A program made the translations under genes and the position numbers. The notes below the pieces were generated by a model, which saw only the letters and a program-made list of their open reading frames with translations, searched no databases and was not told the DNA's origin. Positions 6,371 to 11,888 of a DNA stretch of 11,888 nucleotides are shown here, in pieces (position 1 is the first letter of the stretch; each line of letters begins with the position of its first letter). The DNA comes from Lachnospira sp. UBA4285 (lineage in GTDB: Bacteria > Bacillota > Clostridia > Lachnospirales > Lachnospiraceae): assembly GCA_002394965.1 (NCBI GenBank), contig DGVL01000129.1, forward strand, positions 1-11,888. The letters are read 5' to 3'.

Positions 6371-7936
6371 TCAAATCCGGCGCTCCTTCAGGAAGATATA
6401 CGCGCCGAAATACACAACAACAGCAACGACAAAAGCCGGCAGGAAGCTGATGATCACGCTGTCCGTGGCGTGATACAGCCCGGCATAGACAAGCCGGCTG
6501 GCCACACCCATGACAAGCGCTGACAGCAGCGGCCGCAGAAACAACCGGCTGACGGGCAGGCGGTAGTGCACCAGTTCGTGCAGCGACCTGAGGTTGAGCA
6601 GGAATACCACGAGTGGAAACTGCACATAGCCTGCGGCCAGGGAGTAGATCCCCATATGAAACCCCAGCAGCGCGATGAGCACCAGCACAATGTGGATGAG
6701 CATCGAGATGAAGGAATGAATGACCGGTTTCATCAGGCGGTCGATCCCCTGAAGTGCCGAAGTGGTGATGGTCTGCAGCGTGGTGAAAATCACCGAAACG
6801 GCTCCGATCCAGAGCATGTGCTCTCCCATCTGACTGTCATAGCGGGCGAAGAGAATGCGGATCAGCGGTTCCCCCAGCACGATCATTCCGATGAAGCAGG
6901 GCATCGCGATGATCATCGTGATGCGGATGGTCTGGGACAGCTTCCGGCGAACGCCGCTTCTGGAGTGTTCCGTGTACGACTTGACGACGCTCGGCAGCAT
7001 GGATGCCGACATGGAAGAAGCGATCCCCTGCGGGATCGACAGCAGCAGGATGAAGCACGTGCTGTACGTTCCCAGCTGGGTGGCCACCTCCGTTGCGCTC
7101 ATGGTCTTCACCGCGGTGCTGTTGAACAGGATGTCATCAAGAACCGAATTGATATTGGTAAATGTCTGCCCAAGAATGATCGGGATGACCGTCACCAGAA
7201 TCAGCTTCACGGACATCCCCGTGTCAAGTGTCTCCCCGCTTTTATCGCTTTCGATCCTTTCGGAGAAAACAGAGCGCTTCACAAGCGTCAGTCCGAGAAA
7301 GAAAATCAGAGCCGACAGGGCACCCAGACACGTCCCCAGCGTCGATCCCGCCGCCCCGTGGGCAGCCTGAAAGTCCTGCCCTGCGTATGCCCGCATCAGG
7401 AAGTATCCGGCCGACACGGAGACAACCGCGTTGATGATCTGCTCGATGAGCTGCGACACAGCCGTCGGTTCCATCTGGCCATGTCCCTGGTAGAAGCCTC
7501 GGAATACACCGAGCACCGCAACGATGAGAACCGTCGGCGCCAGGACTCTGAGCGGGATCGCCATCCCCGGAAGTCCCGGGTACAGCGCTCTCTCAATCCA
7601 TCCGGACCCGAAGTAAAGAAGCGCACAGGCAGCCCCGCCCGTTATGACGGAGAGAATAAGAGCGCTCCTGAAAATCCGTGCCGAATTCCGGTACTCGCTG
7701 TCAGCCAGTCTTGCCGATATAAGCTTTGAAACCGCCATCGGAAGCCCATAGGAGGACAGCACCAACACGATGTTATACACATTGAACGCCGCGCTGTAGA
7801 TGCCGTTTCCGTCACTGCCGATGATATTGACGACCGGGATCCGGTACAGCATGCCGATCACGCGCACCAGAATGCCGGCAAGCGCCAGGATGCCTCCCTG
7901 AACCAGAAAATTGTTTCGAAGACTTTTATCGCTCAT
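6371..7936 (-). CDS. SpoVB/MurJ-type lipid-linked oligosaccharide flippase (MOP superfamily)
   Basis: This 521-residue integral membrane protein of the polysaccharide-transport/MviN branch moves undecaprenyl-linked sugars, such as peptidoglycan precursors or spore-cortex units, across the membrane. It shows about 14 hydrophobic segments throughout its length. The first helix, GILVRVIGMLYRIP (21-34), carries the basic residues typical of this family. FRGFYQGHGQM at 145-155 is a motif I associate with Firmicutes SpoVB and YtgP-like members. I cannot separate the SpoVB, MurJ/YtgP and general polysaccharide branches, so no symbol is given. The start is set by GGAGAGG (7943-7949) six bases before the ATG. 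It is the first gene of the run flippase-mcsA-mcsB-clpC, with only 18 bp to mcsA, so it probably shares transcripts with the Clp genes. That partner is unusual. Confidence 0.9.
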   Translation of the reverse strand: MSDKSLRNNFLVQGGILALAGILVRVIGMLYRIPVVNIIGSDGNGIYSAAFNVYNIVLVLSSYGLPMAVSKLISARLADSEYRNSARIFRSALILSVITGGAACALLYFGSGWIERALYPGLPGMAIPLRVLAPTVLIVAVLGVFRGFYQGHGQMEPTAVSQLIEQIINAVVSVSAGYFLMRAYAGQDFQAAHGAAGSTLGTCLGALSALIFFLGLTLVKRSVFSERIESDKSGETLDTGMSVKLILVTVIPIILGQTFTNINSVLDDILFNSTAVKTMSATEVATQLGTYSTCFILLLSIPQGIASSMSASMLPSVVKSYTEHSRSGVRRKLSQTIRITMIIAMPCFIGMIVLGEPLIRILFARYDSQMGEHMLWIGAVSVIFTTLQTITTSALQGIDRLMKPVIHSFISMLIHIVLVLIALLGFHMGIYSLAAGYVQFPLVVFLLNLRSLHELVHYRLPVSRLFLRPLLSALVMGVASRLVYAGLYHATDSVIISFLPAFVVAVVVYFGAYIFLKERRI

Positions 7937-7970
7937 GAGGAACCTCTCCGGAATTACGGGATTTGGCCTT

Positions 7971-7979
7971 ATTCTATCA
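7971..7979 (-). promoter_or_regulatory. Extended -10 promoter of the flippase-mcsA-mcsB-clpC operon
   Basis: On the minus strand TGATAGAAT (7971-7979) is an extended -10 with five of six -10 bases matching consensus. No good -35 lies at 16-18 bp, as is common for extended -10 promoters. Transcription would start near 7964, giving a leader of about 28 bases with the ribosome site at 7943-7949. No CtsR heptad pair or full CIRCE inverted repeat is visible around it. Confidence 0.5.
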
Positions 7980-8010
7980 CAAGTACCGCGCCGGCGTTAG
8001 TAAACATCCA

Positions 8011-8037
8011 CCGGCAGCTGTACCGTATCCGGCAGCT
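8011..8037. repeat. Tandem 9-bp direct repeat between the divergent promoters
   Basis: CCGGCAGCT occurs at 8011-8019 and again at 8029-8037, an 18-bp period. The pair lies between the flippase promoter and the tyrA -35 element (8044-8049), ending six bases before the latter. It could be an operator for a regulator of either gene, but two 9-mers in GC-rich DNA can also arise by chance. Confidence 0.4.
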
Positions 8038-8043
8038 CCGGTA

Positions 8044-8073
8044 TTGACATTTCGCGCGTTGATGTGCTAAAGT
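8044..8073 (+). promoter_or_regulatory. tyrA promoter, placed for a leaderless transcript
   Basis: A perfect -35 TTGACA (8044-8049), an 18-bp spacer and TAAAGT (8068-8073, four of six to consensus) lie directly before tyrA. The -10 ends seven bases before the ATG, so transcription should begin at or within two bases of the start codon. No purine-rich ribosome site exists in the 20 bases upstream of the ATG. The last bases before it are CCCCT. Confidence 0.65.
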
Positions 8074-8080
8074 ATCCCCT

Positions 8081-8992
8081 ATGAATAAACTACGACTGGA
8101 CAATCCGAATCTGACATTCGGCTTCATCGGTTTCGGCCTGATCGGCGGTTCCGTGGCACGCGCTCTGCGCGCGCTGTATCCTTCTTCCCGGATTCTGGTG
8201 ATGAACCGCACCGTCTCTCACGTCAGGAAGGCACTCGATGACGGGATTGCCGATACCGTGAGCGGCACAATCGACGGGACGTTTCAGGCGTGCGACGTGA
8301 TCTTCATCTGCACTCCCGTGGCGCGGACCGGAGACTGCCTTCAAAAGCTCGGGGGCATCGTGCGGCCGGACGCCATTCTCACCGACGTCGGGAGTGTGAA
8401 GAGCGCCATCTGCCGGTGCGCTGAAGAGCTCGGTCTTTCGGATGTTTTCATCGGAGGCCATCCGATGGCAGGGTCCGAGAGAACCGGCTACGAGAACTCC
8501 AGCGCCGGCCTGCTGAAAGACAGGCCGTATGTGCTGACGCCTTCTGCCGGAATTTTGAAGGACGCAAAGGAAAAACTGGAATTTATGAAGGGACTGATAC
8601 AGCGGATGGGAAGCCGCGTGATGATCCTCACCCCCGAGGAGCACGACCTGGCTGTCGCCGGGATCTCACATCTGCCGCACATGGCGGCCGCCTCGCTGGT
8701 GCGCACCGTCATGGAAAGCGACACCGCGGACCGGATGATGTTCTCCCTTGCCTCCTCCGGTTTTCTTGACACCACCCGGATCGCCGCTTCCTCCTCCGAG
8801 ATGTGGGAGCAGATCGCTCAGCTGAATCCGGAGGCCATCTCCCGCATGCTGACTCTGTACATCGGGTCGCTGGTTAAGCTGCGCGACGCCATTGACACCG
8901 GGCACTTTGAAGAGGTCGGAAAGCTCTTTGATCTGGTCCGGCCGTACCGGGAGGCGCTCAACCGCCGGCAGGCGTCATCGCCGGAGAATTAG
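8081..8992 (+). CDS. tyrA: Prephenate dehydrogenase, tyrosine biosynthesis
   Basis: TyrA oxidatively decarboxylates prephenate to 4-hydroxyphenylpyruvate. The 303-residue protein has the Rossmann loop GFGLIGGS at 17-24, TDVGSVK at 101-107, HPMAGSE at 127-133, the catalytic His of ISHLPH at 197 and FLDTTRIA at 228-235. The second beta strand ends in MNRT (41-44) instead of an acidic residue, which may allow NADP; this is inference. The protein stops after the helical domain and has no C-terminal ACT domain, which the longer Bacillus-type TyrA (about 370 residues) uses for control. There is no alternative ATG, GTG or TTG before the glycine loop, so the ATG at 8081 is the only credible start although it lacks a ribosome site. 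It is the only plus-strand gene here, divergent from the flippase operon and convergent with the kinase gene, overlapping it by four bases. Confidence 0.95.
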   Translation: MNKLRLDNPNLTFGFIGFGLIGGSVARALRALYPSSRILVMNRTVSHVRKALDDGIADTVSGTIDGTFQACDVIFICTPVARTGDCLQKLGGIVRPDAILTDVGSVKSAICRCAEELGLSDVFIGGHPMAGSERTGYENSSAGLLKDRPYVLTPSAGILKDAKEKLEFMKGLIQRMGSRVMILTPEEHDLAVAGISHLPHMAAASLVRTVMESDTADRMMFSLASSGFLDTTRIAASSSEMWEQIAQLNPEAISRMLTLYIGSLVKLRDAIDTGHFEEVGKLFDLVRPYREALNRRQASSPEN

Positions 8993-10608
8993 TCCACCGC
9001 GAAGCAGCCGCCGCCGATGAATTCCCGCAGAAGCGAGTTGTTGGGGACAAAGTCCGCGCGGCAGGGCAGGAAGTAATCCAGAAACTTGAGCATTCTCTTG
9101 GCCTCCGGGTACACCGGGCTCTCCTCCGGTACCGAGAACAGCATCGGCTGGGCGTAGGACTTCAGCACCGACAGCTCATAGGCCATCGCGGAATTGAACA
9201 CCACGTCCGCGCTCTCCTGATACGGAAAGATATTTTTCTCTTCGCCGCGGCGCACCGAAGCCCAGCGGGACAGCGTTCCCACCGCCGGTGTCGCCCGGGT
9301 CCGGAAATCCCGCACCATCCGGCGCACCAGGCGCCCGTCCGCCGTCGACACGCGGTTGTGCGAGTCGACATTGAGCTGCGTCAGCGCGCTGATGTAGATC
9401 TTGAACTTCACTTCCCGCGGTATGGCGAATGTCAGCCGGTCGTTCAGGCAGTGAATCCCCTCGATGACAAGAATGTCCCCCGGCCCCATCTGCACCGGCG
9501 GCTGGTCAAAGACCTTATGGCCTGCCTTGAAATCATAGCGCGGCATCTTGACGGCCTTGCCCGAAAGCATGTCCTGCAGCTGCGTATTGAAAAGCGCCAG
9601 ATCAACCGCCTCAATCGCCTCGTAGTCGTAGTCACCGCTCTTGTCTCTGGGTGTGAACTCCCGGTCGACGTAGTAGTTGTCCACACTGATGATGTGCGCG
9701 TGATATCCGTACGCTGCCAGCTGGATCGCAAGCCGGTTGGCGAATGTCGTCTTGCCGGACGAGCTGGGGCCAGCCACCAGCACGAACTTCACCGTCTTTT
9801 TCTCCCGGATCTTCTGGACAATCTCAACAATCTTCTGTTCCTGCAGCGCCTCCTGTACCAGGATCATCCGGTTCATGTCGCCCGCTGTGATGTGGTCATT
9901 CAGGTCAGCAACTGTCAGAAGCGACAGTTTTTCATTTAACTGCCTTGTCTCCTTTATCGCCTGAAACAGCTTGGGCTGATCCTCCAGCGCGCTCACGTGC
10001 ACCGGATCCTTTACAGACGGAAACTGGAGCACAAACCCTTCGTCGTAGGGCATCAGGTCAAACCACTTCAGCACACCGGCCGACGGCACCATATATCCGT
10101 AGAAGTAGTCCCGGTAACCGTTCATGGAGTACAGATTGACCGTGGACGCCATGCGGTAGCGGAAGAGCCTCGCCTTTTCCTTCATGTCAGCCGATGCAAA
10201 GTACCGGATGGCCTCGTCGGTGGGAAGTGTGAGTTTTTCAATCGGAATATCCGCCTTGACGGCGGCCTCCATCTGTTCCTTCACCTTCCCGAGCATTCCC
10301 TCAGCCATCCGCTCGCCCCTGCGGAAGTGAAAATAGTAGGCATCCCCGATGCTGTGTTCGATGATAACGTGCAGCGAAGATCCTCCTTCCTGCTTCTGCA
10401 CCTGCGTGAAGGCGTACAGCATCAGCATCACCAGGCTGCGGCGGTAGACGTCCATGCCGATCTTCTGCGCCGTCGTGATAAACTGCACGCTGTCCCCGAC
10501 CCGGTCAAACTCCCCGGGCGTCCCCAGTTCCTTCAGTTTCCCGTTCACGGACGCGAGAACAACCGGCGCGTCCGCCCGCTCCTGCTCTGCCATACATCTC
10601 AGTGTCAT
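8989..10608 (-). CDS. Nucleoside kinase (uridine kinase-like) with ThrRS-type N-terminal region
   Basis: The C-terminal half is a P-loop kinase of the uridine kinase/phosphoribulokinase group, with Walker A GPSSSGKT at 280-287, VDNYY at 309-313 and IEGIHCLND at 382-390. It is followed by the RLVRRMVRDF stretch (426-435). The N-terminal half resembles the TGS and second additional domains of threonyl-tRNA synthetase, with HSIGDAYYF at 85-93. The likely role is NTP-dependent phosphorylation of a nucleoside such as uridine, but the substrate is not established by sequence. The TGS part begins only at VVLASVNGKLKEL (16-28). The usual first 35 or so residues of that domain are missing and are replaced by a short unrelated leader. 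An in-frame stop, that of trmK, lies three codons before the ATG, so no longer start exists. AGGTGA, overlapping that stop, is the ribosome site. The gene is third in the run rpoD-trmK-kinase. Confidence 0.88.
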   Translation of the reverse strand: MTLRCMAEQERADAPVVLASVNGKLKELGTPGEFDRVGDSVQFITTAQKIGMDVYRRSLVMLMLYAFTQVQKQEGGSSLHVIIEHSIGDAYYFHFRRGERMAEGMLGKVKEQMEAAVKADIPIEKLTLPTDEAIRYFASADMKEKARLFRYRMASTVNLYSMNGYRDYFYGYMVPSAGVLKWFDLMPYDEGFVLQFPSVKDPVHVSALEDQPKLFQAIKETRQLNEKLSLLTVADLNDHITAGDMNRMILVQEALQEQKIVEIVQKIREKKTVKFVLVAGPSSSGKTTFANRLAIQLAAYGYHAHIISVDNYYVDREFTPRDKSGDYDYEAIEAVDLALFNTQLQDMLSGKAVKMPRYDFKAGHKVFDQPPVQMGPGDILVIEGIHCLNDRLTFAIPREVKFKIYISALTQLNVDSHNRVSTADGRLVRRMVRDFRTRATPAVGTLSRWASVRRGEEKNIFPYQESADVVFNSAMAYELSVLKSYAQPMLFSVPEESPVYPEAKRMLKFLDYFLPCRADFVPNNSLLREFIGGGCFAVD

Positions 10609-10611
10609 ACC

Positions 10612-10620
10612 AACTCACCT
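10612..10620 (-). promoter_or_regulatory. Ribosome site of the kinase gene overlapping the trmK stop
   Basis: On the minus strand AGGTGA spans the final codon and TGA stop of trmK (stop 10615-10617). The kinase ATG follows after six bases (GTTGGT). This fixes the kinase start and implies that ribosomes finishing trmK feed the kinase gene. Both genes are in the same reading frame. Confidence 0.7.
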
Positions 10621-11331
10621 ATAATACAAAAATGCCTTGTCAAGAAGCGCTTCCTGCCTGGAAAGCTGCGACAGTCTCAGTCTGGCCCCGGGGCTCTCCT
10701 TTCCCGTCAGCTGCTCCCGGATCCTGTCCGTCAGCTTTTTCTCGCGAACCAGGTAATCCCGAAGGACCGGATCGCGCCCCGTCAGCAGCTGTCTTCCGTA
10801 GTGCAGTTCAACGTCTGTCAGCGGCTCGACCTCTTCGCCTCTCTCCAGCAGCATCAGCGTGTAAAACTTCCCGTTCTCACGCACCATGCGCTCGCAGCGG
10901 ATCCGCCAGCCTTCCCGCACGGCAAATGCGCGGAAATCCGGCACATCCAGCTGCGGCCCCGCGACGATGCGGCTCCGTTCTGTGAGCCGGTCTTTCCCGG
11001 CGGAGAGGATCTTTTCGATCAGGTGTCCGCCCATGCCGCAGATGACAAAGACATCCGCCTCACCTCTTCGCACTCCTTCCAGGCCGTCGGAGAGCCGGCA
11101 GGTGATGGAACCTGCAAGCCCTGCCTCCTGCACATGCTGCCTGGCTCTCTCAAGCGGCCCCCGCCGCACGTCAAGCGCAAGGGCCGAGTCTGCCAGACCG
11201 TGTCTCACCATGTAGATGGGCAGCAGTGCGTGGTCTGTCCCGATATCTGCAAGGCAGCGGCTTCCTCCGGGGGCAAAGCCTGCCGCCGCCAGCTGCGCGG
11301 CCGCAAGCAGTCTTTCTGAGATCTCTTCCAT
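10615..11331 (-). CDS. trmK: tRNA (adenine(22)-N1)-methyltransferase TrmK
   Basis: TrmK methylates N1 of adenine 22 in the D-loop region of tRNAs, using S-adenosylmethionine. The 238 residues match the family length (about 235). The AdoMet-binding start of the Rossmann fold is ADIGTDHA at 28-35, with the acidic strand end ALDV at 52-55. GMGG at 99-102 and the following LIEKIL are family marks, as is the late Pro-Gln at 126-127. The C-terminal part (about 160-238) is the helical coiled-coil domain typical of TrmK. The start is six bases after the rpoD stop. Its ribosome site is weak (GAGTGA, overlapping the rpoD stop), which suggests translational coupling. The order rpoD-trmK is common in Firmicutes. 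The frequent next gene, a Nif3/YqfO-like protein, is not here; the nucleoside kinase follows instead. Confidence 0.93.
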   Translation of the reverse strand: MEEISERLLAAAQLAAAGFAPGGSRCLADIGTDHALLPIYMVRHGLADSALALDVRRGPLERARQHVQEAGLAGSITCRLSDGLEGVRRGEADVFVICGMGGHLIEKILSAGKDRLTERSRIVAGPQLDVPDFRAFAVREGWRIRCERMVRENGKFYTLMLLERGEEVEPLTDVELHYGRQLLTGRDPVLRDYLVREKKLTDRIREQLTGKESPGARLRLSQLSRQEALLDKAFLYYR

Positions 11332-11337
11332 AGACGG

Positions 11338-11888
11338 TCACTCGAGGAAATCCTTCAGCTTCTTGCTGCGGCTCGGGTGCTTGAGTTTTCGGATGGCCTT
11401 CGCCTCGATCTGGCGGATTCTCTCGCGGGTCACGTCAAACTCCTTGCCGACTTCCTCCAGCGTCCTCTGTCTTCCGTCCTCCAGTCCAAAGCGCAGGCTC
11501 AGGACCTTGGCCTCGCGTTCGGTCAGCTCGCCCAGCACCTCGTTGACCGTCTCGCGCAGCATCTTGCGGGAGACCTCTTCCTGCGGGGACTTCTCCTTGT
11601 CATCCGGCACGAAGTCTCCCAGATGGCTGTCCTCCTCTTCGCCGATCGGCGTCTCCAGCGAAACCGGTTCCTGGGCGATCTTCTGGATCTCCAGGACTTT
11701 GGCCTCCGAGATTCCCATCTCTTTGGCGATCTCGGCCGGCTTCGGCTCTCTGCCGTACTTCTGCAGTAGGTCACGCGAGATCCGGGTCATCTTGTTGATG
11801 GTCTCGACCATGTGAACCGGAATCCGGATGGTACGCGCCTGATCCGCGATCGCGCGGGTGATGGCCTGCCGGATCCACCAGGTCGCGT
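11338..11888 (-). CDS. rpoD: Primary sigma factor RpoD (sigma-A), 3' part only
   Basis: The gene runs off the right edge; 182 codons of its 3' part are visible. It opens inside region 2.3/2.4 with WWIRQAITRAIADQ and TIRIPVH, the -10 recognition helix typical of housekeeping sigma factors. Region 3 follows (RISRDLLQKYGREP, then the helix-turn segment around MGISEAKVLEIQ). The acidic linker of region 3.2 reads IGEEEDSHLGDFVPDD. Region 4 contains LTEREAKVLSLRFGL and the -35-reading helix-turn-helix TLEEVGKEFDVTRERIRQIE near the end. An internal ATG at 11811 is not the start, because the coding frame continues unbroken to the edge with conserved sequence. The gene begins a tightly spaced minus-strand run with trmK and the kinase gene; its promoter, and the dnaG often found upstream, lie outside the window. 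Confidence 0.97.
   Translation of the reverse strand, partial: ATWWIRQAITRAIADQARTIRIPVHMVETINKMTRISRDLLQKYGREPKPAEIAKEMGISEAKVLEIQKIAQEPVSLETPIGEEEDSHLGDFVPDDKEKSPQEEVSRKMLRETVNEVLGELTEREAKVLSLRFGLEDGRQRTLEEVGKEFDVTRERIRQIEAKAIRKLKHPSRSKKLKDFLE

Noticed and set aside
8061..8070. GTGCTAA near the tyrA promoter, resembling half of a CIRCE heat-shock operator
   Set aside because: The matching inverted half at the required spacing is absent.
10052..10062. Single GGTCAAA heptad like a CtsR half-site
   Set aside because: It lies inside the kinase gene, far from the clp operon, with no second heptad at the proper spacing.
9997..11319. Plus-strand open frame of 440 codons opposite trmK and the kinase gene
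   Set aside because: It crosses two well-supported genes on the other strand, shows no family features and is His/Arg/Pro-rich as expected for a shadow frame.
11338..11811. A complete short sigma factor starting at the ATG at 11811
   Set aside because: The frame continues upstream to the window edge with the conserved region 2.4 of a primary sigma factor, so this is the 3' part of a longer gene.
1..11888. CRISPR array, insertion sequence, prophage or tRNA/rRNA gene within the window
   Set aside because: No regularly spaced repeats, transposase or integrase sequence, phage genes or cloverleaf/rRNA sequence was seen.

Overview
The window reads as chromosomal housekeeping DNA from a GC-rich member of the Clostridia, probably Lachnospiraceae. 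Pointers are the Firmicutes-type block mcsA-mcsB-clpC with radA close behind, the rpoD-trmK pair, a SpoVB/MurJ-type flippase, and a 136-residue protein of a type I associate with Lachnospiraceae genomes. Placement is by recalled gene order and protein families, not by a search. There is no sign of a mobile element, phage, CRISPR array or RNA gene inside the window. All genes except tyrA lie on the minus strand.

Layout, left to right. Positions 1-132 hold a small inverted repeat after the radA stop and a strong promoter pointing left, out of the window. radA (133-1509) is followed by a 183-bp gap with a likely terminator and a 16-bp imperfect inverted repeat. The small conserved protein (1693-2103) has its own promoter, squeezed in right behind clpC. 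clpC (2174-4627), mcsB (4653-5711), mcsA (5708-6352) and a lipid-linked-sugar flippase gene (6371-7936) are tightly packed and look like one operon, read from the flippase end. The 144-bp divergent region 7937-8080 carries promoters for the flippase operon and for tyrA (8081-8992, plus strand). tyrA converges on, and overlaps by four bases, a nucleoside kinase gene (8989-10608). This kinase gene lies behind trmK (10615-11331) and the 3' part of rpoD (11338 to the window edge), with 6-bp gaps.

How the genes work together. McsA and McsB mark proteins with phospho-arginine, and ClpC unfolds marked clients for ClpP. The usual first gene, the repressor ctsR, is not present, and a flippase gene stands in its place. 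RadA handles recombination intermediates. RpoD, TrmK and the nucleoside kinase form a growth and translation group. TyrA supplies tyrosine.

No wholly new system is evident. The items most worth a second look are: a divergent McsB that has lost several residues normally kept in active arginine kinases; the absence of ctsR; a tyrA promoter placed so that its mRNA would be leaderless; a nucleoside kinase with half of its TGS domain missing; and the inverted repeat in front of radA.
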